Below, in pieces: positions 54,375-63,495 of a DNA stretch of 64,000 nucleotides. Numbering within the stretch: the stretch's first letter is position 1; every line of letters begins with the position of its first letter. A program made the translations under genes and the position numbers. Location: positions 124,001-188,000 of the forward strand of contig NZ_CP186485.1 in the NCBI RefSeq assembly GCF_049348705.1, read 5' to 3'. Below the pieces are notes generated by a model. That model saw only the letters and a list, made by a program, of their open reading frames with translations, was not told the origin of the DNA and ran no database searches. The stretch is from Paracoxiella cheracis (GTDB taxonomy: Bacteria; Pseudomonadota; Gammaproteobacteria; Coxiellales; Coxiellaceae).

Positions 54375-56390
54375 ATGGCATCACGTCGAGATTGCGCTAA
54401 TGCTATTAGAGCATTGGCTATGGATGCTGTTCAAAAAGCCAATTCAGGCCATCCTGGCATGCCGATGGGGATGGCGGATATCGCCGAAGTGTTATGGCGT
54501 AACTTCTTGAAATTTAACCCAGCCAATCCAAACTGGTCCGATCGCGATCGATTTGTGTTATCGAATGGCCATGGAGTGATGCTGCAATACGCCCTACTTC
54601 ACCTGACGGGATTTGATGTGAGCATGGACGACATCAAACAATTTCGCCAACTGCATTCTAAAACGCCGGGACATCCCGAATACGGCTTGACGCCGGGCGT
54701 TGAGACAACAGCCGGTCCACTCGGGCAAGGCTTAGCCAGTGGAATTGGTATGGCCATCGCGGAGCAGGTATTGGCCGCAACGTTTAATCGAGAAGGCTTT
54801 CCTATCGTCGATCATCACACCTATGTGTTTGTGGGGGATGGTGACTTGATGGAAGGTGTATCGCATGAGGCGTGTTCTCTGGCGGGAACTTTAGGGTTGG
54901 GAAAATTAATCGTCATTTATGATGACAATGGTATTTCTATCGACGGTAATGTGCGTGGTTGGTACACCGAAGATGTGCCAAAGCGTTTTGAAGCCTATGA
55001 TTGGCATGTCGTGCCAAATGTGGATGGTCACAATGCTGAGGCCGTTGAAAAAGCCATTGCAGCCGCTAAAAAAGAAACGCATAAACCCAGTATTATTTGT
55101 TGTAAAACTATTATTGGTTTTGGTGCGCCAGTGGTAGCAGGCAATGCTGTTGCGCATGGTGCGCCGTTAGGTGAAAAAGAAGTGGCGGGCGCGCGCAATA
55201 TTTTAAATTGGCCCTATCCACCGTTTGAAATTCCCGATGAAATTTATCAAGCGTGGGATGCACGTCAAAAAGGCTCACAAGCGGAAGCAAAGTGGCAGGC
55301 GCTTTTTTCACACTATGAAAAACAACATCCCGCATTAGCCAAAGAATTTTCGCGTCGCATCAAAGGATTATTGCCGGATAACTGGCAATCGACGATGCAG
55401 GAATTAATTTCAACGTTGCAAGAAGAAAGTGAAGATAACGCCACGCGAAAATTATCATTAAAATGTATTAATACGATGGCGGCTATTTTGCCCGAATTAA
55501 TGGGGGGCTCGGCTGATTTATCGGAATCTAACTGCACAGAATGGTCAGGCGCTAGCATGTTAAGTCAGGAAAATCGTGCTGCGAATTATATCGAGTACGG
55601 TGTGCGTGAATTTGGTATGACAGGTATTTTAAATGGATTGGCGCTGCACCGTGGGTTTATGCCATTTGCGGGAACGTTTTTAGTATTTTCCGATTATGCA
55701 CGAAATGCAATCCGCTTAGCGGTCATGATGAAAACGCATACCGTTTTTGTTTATACGCATGACTCCATTGGATTGGGTGAAGATGGCCCAACACATCAAC
55801 CGATTGAGCAACTGCCATCACTGCGAATGATTCCGGGTAATCACGTTTGGCGTCCTTGCGATGGTGCAGAAACAGCGGTGAGTTGGAAGCACGCTGTTGA
55901 ACATAATGGCGCGAGTTGTATTTTGTTAACGCGCCAAAAAATAGTGCATCAGAAGCGTGATGGAAAACAATTAAGTAACATCGCAAAAGGTGGTTATATC
56001 TTGTGGGAGTCTGGAGAAAAGCCAGATGTGATTCTCATGGCAACCGGTTCTGAAGTTACAATTACCGTGGAAGCGGCAAAACAATTATCCAAACAAAATA
56101 TTCAGGTGCGTGTTGTATCGATGCCGTGTTGCGAAGTCTTCAAAAAACAAGACAAAGCGTATCGTGAATCCGTGTTGCCATCTGACGTGGTAAAACGTAT
56201 TGCGATTGAGGCGGCCTCGCCAGATTACTGGTTCCAATTTGTGGGCAGTGATGGCACAGTCGTGGGTATCGATCGTTTTGGTGTATCGGCGCCGTATCAA
56301 GAGGCACTTCGCGAATACGGATTTACGCCCGAACACATTGTAGAAACAGCTCATCAATTCTTACAGGTTAAACAACCAAGCTCGTATTAA
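54375..56390 (+). CDS. tkt: Transketolase
   Basis: About 671 residues from ATG 54375, which follows AAGGA and matches the usual N-terminus (MASRRDCANAIRALAMDAV). Earlier in-frame starts lack a ribosome-binding site. The ThDP-binding motif GDGDLMEGVSHEA and onward (about residues 155-185), the GHPGMPMGMADI and GHGVMLQYALLH segments, and the pyrimidine domain with THDSIGLGEDGPTHQPIEQL (partly THDSIGLGEDGPTHQP) are intact. It links glycolysis and the pentose phosphate pathway. First gene of the tkt-gap-pgk-pyk operon. Confidence 0.96.
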   Translation: MASRRDCANAIRALAMDAVQKANSGHPGMPMGMADIAEVLWRNFLKFNPANPNWSDRDRFVLSNGHGVMLQYALLHLTGFDVSMDDIKQFRQLHSKTPGHPEYGLTPGVETTAGPLGQGLASGIGMAIAEQVLAATFNREGFPIVDHHTYVFVGDGDLMEGVSHEACSLAGTLGLGKLIVIYDDNGISIDGNVRGWYTEDVPKRFEAYDWHVVPNVDGHNAEAVEKAIAAAKKETHKPSIICCKTIIGFGAPVVAGNAVAHGAPLGEKEVAGARNILNWPYPPFEIPDEIYQAWDARQKGSQAEAKWQALFSHYEKQHPALAKEFSRRIKGLLPDNWQSTMQELISTLQEESEDNATRKLSLKCINTMAAILPELMGGSADLSESNCTEWSGASMLSQENRAANYIEYGVREFGMTGILNGLALHRGFMPFAGTFLVFSDYARNAIRLAVMMKTHTVFVYTHDSIGLGEDGPTHQPIEQLPSLRMIPGNHVWRPCDGAETAVSWKHAVEHNGASCILLTRQKIVHQKRDGKQLSNIAKGGYILWESGEKPDVILMATGSEVTITVEAAKQLSKQNIQVRVVSMPCCEVFKKQDKAYRESVLPSDVVKRIAIEAASPDYWFQFVGSDGTVVGIDRFGVSAPYQEALREYGFTPEHIVETAHQFLQVKQPSSY

Positions 56391-56402
56391 GAGGAGAAAC
56401 TA

Positions 56403-57407
56403 ATGGTTTATAAAGTTGCAATTAATGGTTATGGCCGAATTGGCCGCAATATTCTACGCGCCTACTATGAATCTGGAAAATATAAAGATATGAAAATCGT
56501 TGCGCTTAACGATCTTGGCGATATTGCGACGAATGCACATTTAACCAAATATGATAGCGTTCACGGACGTTTTCCGGGAGAAGTCAGCATCGATGGCGAC
56601 AACTTAGTCATCAATGGCGATAAAATTAAAGTATGCGCCGAACGCAATCCAGAAAATTTACCGTGGAAAGAATTGGGTATTGATTTGGTGATTGAATCGA
56701 CTGGACTGTTTGCTAGCCGTGAAAAAGCTCAAGTGCATTTAAAAGCCGGTGCGAAAAAGGTATTAATTTCTGCGCCCGCCGGTAACGATGTTAAAACCAT
56801 TGTGTTTGGTGTAAACGATAATATTATCGAAGCGAGTGACACGATTCTTTCAAACGCTTCTTGTACGACTAACTGTTTAGCACCGCTTGCAAAAGTATTA
56901 AATGATGCCTTTGGTATTAAAGCAGGCTTGATGGTCACCGTGCATTCTTATACAAACGATCAAAAACTCACGGACAGTTATCACAAAGATTTACGACGCG
57001 CGCGTGCTGCTGCACAATCCATGATCCCAACCAAAACCGGCGCTGCGGCCGCAGTGGGTTTAGTGATGCCTGAACTCGATGGCAAGCTTGATGGTTATGC
57101 AATTCGCGTGCCGACCGTGAATGTTTCTGTGGTGGATTTGACGTTTGAAGTGGAAAAACAAGCGTCGGTGGATGCTATCAATCGTGCGATGAAAGAAGCT
57201 TCAAAGGGTGCGTTGAAAGGCGTTTTGGGTTATAACGATGAGCCTTTGGTATCGATTGATTTTAATCATAATGCATTTTCTTCGGTTTATGATGCAGGAG
57301 AAACGCGACTCATTGGTAACTTAGTAAAAGTTGTGTCGTGGTATGACAACGAATGGGGTTTTTCAAATCGCATGTTAGATACATCAACAGCGATTTTGGA
57401 AGCATAA
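56403..57407 (+). CDS. gap: Glyceraldehyde-3-phosphate dehydrogenase, type I
   Basis: 334 residues. The NAD site GYGRIGRNILRA is at residues 8-19, the catalytic Cys in SNASCTTNCLAP (about 152), the His in VHSYTNDQ (about 179), and the C-terminal WYDNEWGFSNRM. AGGAGAAACTA gives a good ribosome-binding site 12 bases after the tkt stop. It oxidises glyceraldehyde 3-phosphate to 1,3-bisphosphoglycerate. Confidence 0.97.
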   Translation: MVYKVAINGYGRIGRNILRAYYESGKYKDMKIVALNDLGDIATNAHLTKYDSVHGRFPGEVSIDGDNLVINGDKIKVCAERNPENLPWKELGIDLVIESTGLFASREKAQVHLKAGAKKVLISAPAGNDVKTIVFGVNDNIIEASDTILSNASCTTNCLAPLAKVLNDAFGIKAGLMVTVHSYTNDQKLTDSYHKDLRRARAAAQSMIPTKTGAAAAVGLVMPELDGKLDGYAIRVPTVNVSVVDLTFEVEKQASVDAINRAMKEASKGALKGVLGYNDEPLVSIDFNHNAFSSVYDAGETRLIGNLVKVVSWYDNEWGFSNRMLDTSTAILEA

Positions 57408-58591
57408 TGAAATTCATTAAAATGTCCGATCTCGATCTCGCGAATAAACGCGTGTTAATTCGTGAAGACCTTAACGTGCCGATGGAAAATGGGCGTGTCA
57501 CCAGCGATGAGCGAATCGTTCGTGCGCTGCCCACTATCCAAATGGCGCTAAAAGAAAATGCACGCGTGATGATTTTGTCTCATTTGGGCCGACCCGAAGA
57601 AGGCAAATACGATTCAGCGTTTTCACTAGCGCCCGTTGCAAAAATACTGAGTGAAAAATTGGGGCAAGAAGTGCCGTTAGTCAAAGAATGGTTGGATGGT
57701 GTGGAAGTCTTACCAGGTCAAGCAGTGCTCTGTGAAAATGTGCGCTTTAACGTTGGCGAGAACGAAAACGATCCTGCCCTATCAAAACGTATGGCAAAAT
57801 TATGCGATGTATTTGTCATGGATGCATTTGCCACAGCGCATCGTGCACAGGCATCCACCGTCGGTGTCGGTGAATTTGCGCCGATTGCTTGCGCGGGCCC
57901 TTTATTAACGTCTGAACTTCAAGCGTTATCACGCTCACTGCAAAATCCAAAACATCCGCTCGTTGCTATTGTGGGTGGTTCAAAGGTCTCAACGAAATTT
58001 CAGGTGTTAGAGGCATTGCTAAACAAAGTCGATCAATTAATTCTGGGCGGCGGGATTGCAAATACATTTTTAAAAGCACAAGGCTATGAGATTGGAAAAT
58101 CGCTTTACGAGCCGGAGTGGGTTGCAAAAGCCGGTGAGCTCTTAACAAAAGCGAAGAAAAAAAATGTAGCTATTCCTTTGCCCGAAGATGTTGTGGTGGC
58201 AAAAGAATTAAAAGCCGATGCAAAGGCGACGGTAAAATCCATCGACGATATTGCTGCCGATGATTGTATTTTTGACGTGGGTCCTAAAACGGCGGGACAT
58301 TATCCGCACTGGATGCATAACGCCGGAACCATCGTTTGGAACGGTCCCGTGGGCGTGTTTGAAATGCCCGCCTTTAGTCAAGGCACACGCGCCTTGGGCA
58401 ATGCCATTGCGGCAAGCGCCGCTTATTCGATTGCTGGAGGCGGAGACACCTTGGCAGCACTCGATGAGTTCGGCATTGAGCAACAAATATCTTATATTAG
58501 TACTGGGGGTGGTGCATTTTTAGAATTTTTAGAGGGGCAAACCCTACCCGCTGTCGCCATGTTAGAAAAACGAGTAAACGATAATGAGTAA
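57407..58591 (+). CDS. pgk: Phosphoglycerate kinase
   Basis: 394 residues from the ATG overlapping the gap stop by one base (TAATG). The N-terminus KMSDLDLANKRVLIREDLNV carries the substrate-binding RxDLNVP segment; then come LSHLGRP, the hinge and GGSKVSTK, and the nucleotide-binding C-terminus with GGGDTLAAL and STGGGAFLEFLEG. It makes ATP from 1,3-bisphosphoglycerate. The pyk start lies eight bases inside its 3' end. Confidence 0.97.
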   Translation: MKFIKMSDLDLANKRVLIREDLNVPMENGRVTSDERIVRALPTIQMALKENARVMILSHLGRPEEGKYDSAFSLAPVAKILSEKLGQEVPLVKEWLDGVEVLPGQAVLCENVRFNVGENENDPALSKRMAKLCDVFVMDAFATAHRAQASTVGVGEFAPIACAGPLLTSELQALSRSLQNPKHPLVAIVGGSKVSTKFQVLEALLNKVDQLILGGGIANTFLKAQGYEIGKSLYEPEWVAKAGELLTKAKKKNVAIPLPEDVVVAKELKADAKATVKSIDDIAADDCIFDVGPKTAGHYPHWMHNAGTIVWNGPVGVFEMPAFSQGTRALGNAIAASAAYSIAGGGDTLAALDEFGIEQQISYISTGGGAFLEFLEGQTLPAVAMLEKRVNDNE

Positions 58592-60038
58592 AAACAAAGA
58601 ACACATGAAACGTCGCACCAAAATTATTGCGACGTTAGGGCCTGCCACCGATGATCCTGCAATGTTAGAACGAATTATTCATCAAGGTGTGGATCTCGTT
58701 CGACTTAATTTTTCCCACGATACACATGAAAAACATGAAGAGCGTATTCATGCGGTGCGTAAAGCAGCTAAAAAACAAGATCGTGTCATCGGTATTTTAG
58801 CAGATTTGCAAGGCCCCAAAATTCGTGTTTCTAGTTTTAAAAATAAAAAAATTAAACTTAAAGAAGGCGATACTTTTACGCTAGATGCTGCTTTGGCAGA
58901 AAATGCAGGCGATGAACAAGCCGTCGGTATCGACTATAAAGAATTACCAAACGATGTTGGTCCCAATGATATTTTGTTACTGGATGATGGTCGATTAAAA
59001 TTGATTGTCAAAGAAGTTAAAGGCCCAAAAATTATTTGTCGAGTTGAAGTGGGTGGTGAATTATCGAATCATAAAGGGATTAATCGCCAAGGCGGCGGTC
59101 TTTCGGCAGCGTCTTTAACAGAAAAAGATATTCGTGATTTAAAGTTTGTCGTTGGCCTTGAAGTTGATTACATTGCGATTTCATTTCCGCGCAATGCAGA
59201 CGACATTAAGCACGCCAAAAATTTAATAAAAGAAGCTAACGGCACAGCCGGTGTCATCGCAAAAATAGAGCGTACCGAGGCGGTTGAAAACATCGATGCC
59301 ATTATCGAAGAAAGTCACGGTGTCATGGTTGCGCGTGGTGATTTGGCCGTTGAAATTGGCGATGCAGAAGTCCCACTCGTGCAAAAAGATATTATTCATC
59401 GCGCGCGTAGTTTGGATAAACCCGTTATTATCGCGACGCAAATGATGGAATCCATGATTCACAACTCCGTGCCGACGCGTGCGGAAGTTTCCGATGTTGC
59501 CAATGCGGTGTTAGATAATACGGATGCGGTCATGTTATCGGCAGAAACTGCCGTGGGCGATTATCCTGATCTCGTGGTTGCAGCCATGGCGCGAACTTGT
59601 GTGGTTGCAGAAAGTCAGCCGCGATCGCACGTGTCACGTCATCGTGTCGAATGTAGGTTTCAACGTATCGATGAAGGCATTGCGATGGCAACGATGTATA
59701 CGGCGAATCATTTAAATATCGCTGCTATTATTACGCTCACAGAATCCGGTGCAACACCATTGTGGATGTCGCGCATCAGAACCGGTATTCCGATTTATGG
59801 GTTGAGTCGCTATAAAAAATCACTGGGGCGAATGACGTTATATCGTGGCGTCTACCCGATTGAGTTTGATCCCACTCAATATTCACGCGACGATGTTAAT
59901 CCTCAAGCGGTGGGCCTCATGGAAAAACAAGGCGTGTTAGAAGATGGCGATTTAGTGATTTTAACCAAAGGTGATCATATGGGCGTCGGCGGTGGCTCCA
60001 ATGCGATGAAGGTGTTGGTTGTCGGACAAGTGGTTTAG
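58584..60038 (+). CDS. pyk: Pyruvate kinase
   Basis: 484 residues. Motifs are KIIATLGPATDDP at the N-terminus, VRLNFSHDTHE, GDLAVEIGD with a metal-binding Glu/Asp upstream (VIAKIERTEAVEN), and TQMMESMIHNSVPTRAEVSD with the catalytic-region residues. The C-terminal domain is complete. It converts PEP and ADP to pyruvate and ATP. It overlaps pgk by eight bases. In Coxiella-like gene orders fba lies further on in the same direction; here it is inverted. Confidence 0.96.
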   Translation: MSKNKEHMKRRTKIIATLGPATDDPAMLERIIHQGVDLVRLNFSHDTHEKHEERIHAVRKAAKKQDRVIGILADLQGPKIRVSSFKNKKIKLKEGDTFTLDAALAENAGDEQAVGIDYKELPNDVGPNDILLLDDGRLKLIVKEVKGPKIICRVEVGGELSNHKGINRQGGGLSAASLTEKDIRDLKFVVGLEVDYIAISFPRNADDIKHAKNLIKEANGTAGVIAKIERTEAVENIDAIIEESHGVMVARGDLAVEIGDAEVPLVQKDIIHRARSLDKPVIIATQMMESMIHNSVPTRAEVSDVANAVLDNTDAVMLSAETAVGDYPDLVVAAMARTCVVAESQPRSHVSRHRVECRFQRIDEGIAMATMYTANHLNIAAIITLTESGATPLWMSRIRTGIPIYGLSRYKKSLGRMTLYRGVYPIEFDPTQYSRDDVNPQAVGLMEKQGVLEDGDLVILTKGDHMGVGGGSNAMKVLVVGQVV

Positions 60039-60108
60039 ATTAGAACTCAAGCTAGAAAATTTTGAACAGGCTCTTAGGGATTAGAGATTAAAAAATAGGG
60101 ATTTTAAA

Positions 60109-60396
60109 ATGAAAAAAATTATAGTTCTGGTAATAACACTTTTAATATCATCATTTGCCTATGCACAAACAAAATTTACTTTTCTGGGGCAACCCATAAG
60201 GCCGGCTTGTGTCGCCCTGTTTAATTCAACAGTGGAAAATTACCCTTACGTAAAAGCGATTAATTTGCGTAGCTGTCAGAGCGGTCCATCATTCCCGCAA
60301 ACGACACACCACAATAATGACAGCCTTTATTTTTTCTACAAAAATAATCGTGACATGGGTGCCGGGGCTTATTTTTATAAATTGGACTTTGGATAA
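60109..60396 (+). pseudogene. 5' half of a small exported-protein gene, cut by IS copy A
   Basis: Encodes a signal peptide (MKKIIVLVITLLISSFAYA, cleavage about residue 19) and the first about 72 mature residues, ending GAYFYK. LDFG and stop are then added by the IS inverted repeat. The 3' half is at 63166-63495 on the opposite strand (KVLGETANGVYVLHTY onwards). Joined, the halves share TATAAA once and give an uninterrupted exported protein of about 200 residues. Function unknown; four cysteines in the joined protein (PAC, RSC, DRC, DQC) could form two disulfides. Confidence 0.85.
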
Positions 60397-60421
60397 ATTT
60401 ATAAAAATAATTAAAAATTGC

Positions 60422-60464
60422 TTGACATAGAAACCGAAAAAAAATTTTACGTTGTAAACAACGT
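60422..60464 (+). promoter_or_regulatory. Transposase promoter and palindrome inside the IS
   Basis: TTGACA (60422-60427), a 17-base spacer and TTTTAC (60445-60450) make a plausible promoter. Overlapping its downstream end is the palindrome ACGTTG-TAAA-CAACGT (60449-60464), a possible operator. The same sequence, inverted, occurs in copy C. Confidence 0.45.
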
Positions 60465-60495
60465 TTGTTCGAAAAAATAAAATAAGGAACAAACG

Positions 60496-62034
60496 ATGTT
60501 AGCGACAGAAAAACTAAAACAATTCCGTACATTCCTCTACAACATCTTCCCCGCGCGACGCGATGCCAATATGAATTTACTCGATGCCCTTTCAAGCCAT
60601 GGCCATCGCTGCAAAACACCCATAGAATTATGTGAATCGCCATACTTTGAACGTGAATACAGTAGTATTACCGATGCGATTAGCGATGGTTTGTCGGTAG
60701 CAAATTGTTGGGATAGCATGATGAAAATACAATATGAACATGTGAGTCATAGCGATGACCGTGTGATCATTATTGCGGATACGACACCACAGTCGCGTCA
60801 AAGTGCACACTGTGTTGAAGATCGCCATGTGGTTTACAGCCCTAATCCAGCACCGGGTAACAAACCGATTACCATTGGACATGAATATTCAACGGTATCA
60901 CTATTGCCCAATGATGGTGCAGCTCAAGAAAAGCATTGGTTAGTTCCACTGGATACGAGGCGCGTTAAAAGCGATGAAAAAGGCAATGTAGTTGGGATGC
61001 AGCAAATTAACCGTTGTATTGCAGACTTAGCGCTTACTCATAAATTGGTGGTTAGCGTGGCTGATTCAAAATATGGTACAGAAGCTTGCCGTAAACTGGT
61101 TAGCGAAAATCCCAATTGGGTACATCTTTTCCGTTTTAACAGTACCCGTAATGTTTTCGCGCCCGCATCAATAGAAGATAATACCTCAGGAAGTATAAAA
61201 CGCTATGGTGATGCGATGAAACTAAACGACAGCACGACTCACCGTGAATCCGATGAGATTGTGCAGCAACCCATTACAACCCGCAGTGGCAAAACTTACC
61301 AATTGGAGATTAAAATATGGCGTGACCAATTACTGCGTGGTTCAAAGCAATTTAAAGGATATGAGCATCCTGTTACTGTTGTGCAATTGGTTGCGGTTGA
61401 TGCTAACGGTAAATCTTTATATAAAAATCCACTCTGGTTAGGACTCGCTGGTGAACGACGTAATGAAATCACAGCATTAGAAGCCTATCACTATTACGAT
61501 AGACGCTATGACATTGAACACTACTTTCGTTTTGGTAAAGACAAACTGTTATTTGACCGATACCAAACACCGGATGTTAAGCACGAAGAAGATTGGTGGC
61601 GGATGACAGCATTAGCGTATACGCAACTTTATCTAGCGAGGAATCTTGCCCCGATTTTACCGAAAAAATGGGAGCGGTATTTGCCGAGCTTCCAAGTGGA
61701 TAACGAAAAACCATCAATAACTGCGACCCCTTCACAAACGCAACGGGGTTTTTCTACGGTGCTTGATACCGTTGGCACGCCTGCTAATCTCTGCAAACCA
61801 CGCGGTAATCCGCAAGGCAGAACCAAAGGTGATACGCAGGGGAAACGCACGCGACATCCTGCTATTTTCAAAAATAGCAACTCAAAAATTAAAACGATTC
61901 AGAGGACTGAAGAAAAGACGCAAAACTCAGACCCTGAAAAAATAGAGGATTTGATTGGGATAGTAAAATCATGGTTGGATAAAATAAATTTTACACCTGA
62001 GCAATTCTACGAATTGCTGCAAAAAACAGCTTAA
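60496..62034 (+). CDS. IS4-superfamily transposase (IS701-like)
   Basis: The 512-residue protein is identical in translation to that of copy C at 45425-46963, so the two insertions are recent or kept alike by recombination. The YREK signature is intact. AAGGA lies eight bases before the ATG. Confidence 0.93.
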   Translation: MLATEKLKQFRTFLYNIFPARRDANMNLLDALSSHGHRCKTPIELCESPYFEREYSSITDAISDGLSVANCWDSMMKIQYEHVSHSDDRVIIIADTTPQSRQSAHCVEDRHVVYSPNPAPGNKPITIGHEYSTVSLLPNDGAAQEKHWLVPLDTRRVKSDEKGNVVGMQQINRCIADLALTHKLVVSVADSKYGTEACRKLVSENPNWVHLFRFNSTRNVFAPASIEDNTSGSIKRYGDAMKLNDSTTHRESDEIVQQPITTRSGKTYQLEIKIWRDQLLRGSKQFKGYEHPVTVVQLVAVDANGKSLYKNPLWLGLAGERRNEITALEAYHYYDRRYDIEHYFRFGKDKLLFDRYQTPDVKHEEDWWRMTALAYTQLYLARNLAPILPKKWERYLPSFQVDNEKPSITATPSQTQRGFSTVLDTVGTPANLCKPRGNPQGRTKGDTQGKRTRHPAIFKNSNSKIKTIQRTEEKTQNSDPEKIEDLIGIVKSWLDKINFTPEQFYELLQKTA

Positions 62035-62087
62035 GATTTAGAAACTCACATTTTTTGATTATTGTCCTAACTGGCAAGGGATTTTAT

Positions 62088-63137
62088 TTATCCAAAGTCC
62101 AATTTATAGCGACCCGCCATGTTTTCGAGCGAAACAATTTTAATTTTAGCGGCTTGACCGGCTGTGCCGAATGCTTCATAACGCGCCCTACAAATTTCAC
62201 GCATCGCTTCTTTTGCCGCACTTAAATATTTTCGCGGATCAAAGTTCGATGGATCTTTCGCCAAACTTTTCCGAATAGCGCCGGTGGAAGCAAGTCGCAA
62301 ATCGGTATCGATATTTACCTTGCGCACACCATGACGAATACCTTCTTGAATTTCAGAAACGGGTACGCCATATGTTTCTGGAATATCGCCACCAAATTCG
62401 TTAATCACTTTCAACCATTCTTGCGGCACCGATGAAGAACCGTGCATTACCAAATGCGTATCCGGCAGACGGTGGTGAATTTCTTTAATGCGATCGATGA
62501 CCAAGACTTCGCCTGTTGGTGGCTGCGAAAATTTATACGCGCCATGGCTCGTGCCAATCGCAATCGCGAGTGCATCGACTTTAGTGGCATCGACAAACGC
62601 CGCTGCTTGCTCGGGGTCTGTCAGCATTTGCTCGCGCGATAATGTCCCTTCTGCACCCGAGCCATCTTCATCGGCAGCACGCTGCGTTTCGAGCGAACCC
62701 AAACAACCAAGCTCTCCCTCGACAGAAACACCACACGCATGCGCCATCTGAGTGGCGAGTGCTGTCATACGAACGTTATAGTCATAGTCAGACGGTGTTT
62801 TTTGATCTTCACGCAAAGAACCATCCATCATAACCGAAGTAAATCCAAGCTGAATCGAACGCTGACACACATCAGGCGAAGCACCATGATCTTGATGCAT
62901 ACAAATGGGCAGGTGAGGCCACTCTGCCTCTGCCGCCAAAATCAGAGATCGAATGAATTGAGGACCCGCATATTTTCTAGCACCCGCAGAAGCCTGCATA
63001 ATCACAGGGCTATTCGTTTCATCGGCAGCCTCCATGATGGCACGCACCTGCTCGACATTGTTTACATTGAAAGCCGGAACACCATACCCGTGCTCTGCTG
63101 CATGGTCTAATAATTGTCGCAAAGAAATTAACGCCAT
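62088..63137 (-). CDS. fba: Fructose-bisphosphate aldolase, class II, with IS-derived C-terminus
   Basis: 349 residues, of which the last four (LDFG) come from the IS inverted repeat; native sequence ends ENMAGRYK, about eight to ten residues short of related enzymes. Catalytic and zinc residues are intact: PICMHQDHGAS (Asp and first His), EGELGCLG (Glu), GTSHGAYKF and VMHGSSS (further His). It splits fructose 1,6-bisphosphate. Good GAGGGG ribosome-binding site. The gene faces the tkt-gap-pgk-pyk operon and appears to have been flipped by IS recombination, so it depends on a new promoter. Probably still functional. Confidence 0.9.
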   Translation of the reverse strand: MALISLRQLLDHAAEHGYGVPAFNVNNVEQVRAIMEAADETNSPVIMQASAGARKYAGPQFIRSLILAAEAEWPHLPICMHQDHGASPDVCQRSIQLGFTSVMMDGSLREDQKTPSDYDYNVRMTALATQMAHACGVSVEGELGCLGSLETQRAADEDGSGAEGTLSREQMLTDPEQAAAFVDATKVDALAIAIGTSHGAYKFSQPPTGEVLVIDRIKEIHHRLPDTHLVMHGSSSVPQEWLKVINEFGGDIPETYGVPVSEIQEGIRHGVRKVNIDTDLRLASTGAIRKSLAKDPSNFDPRKYLSAAKEAMREICRARYEAFGTAGQAAKIKIVSLENMAGRYKLDFG

Positions 63138-63165
63138 ATTGATACCCCTCTAACCACGTATGTTG

Positions 63166-63495
63166 TCACAGCGTGCTTAAGTCGATCACAAACTTTTTTG
63201 CCCCTTGACACTGATCCACAGAGTTTTTCTTTGGATACTGCCAAACGATCACTTCATTGCCTTGTACTTTAGCCGATTTGATGCCACCCGTACAGCGATC
63301 ACCCCCCACCACATAAGACTGCAAGGTCAGGAAGGTGGCAGACTGCACCGTTGCACTAGAACCATTATCATAAACTCTTTCTTTTTCTTTCGTAACTCGC
63401 ATCAATAACAACATGTCAAACACGCCCTTACCACCATTATTATTATAAGTGTGGAGGACGTAAACACCGTTTGCTGTTTCACCGAGCACTTTATA
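63166..63495 (-). pseudogene. 3' half of the small exported-protein gene
   Basis: Continues the 60109 fragment: YKVLGETANGVYVLHTYNNN and on to the natural end DQCQGAKKFVIDLSTL, followed 28 bases later by fba. It has lost its signal peptide. A frame entering from the IS (from a TTG, reading IIVLTGKGFYLSKVQ) is in phase with it, but there is no ribosome-binding site, so translation is doubtful. Confidence 0.85.

Larger units (their letters stand above)
60382..62102 (+). mobile_element. IS4-superfamily element, copy A (1,721 bp)
   Basis: Full copy with TTGGACTTTGGATAAAT terminal repeats. The left flank is TATAAA (in the exported-protein gene) and the right flank is TTTATA (in fba), i.e. inverted rather than direct, which is the expected mark of recombination with an oppositely oriented copy. 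Its partner at 63496 has TATAAA, in inverse sense, on its left flank. Confidence 0.95.
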
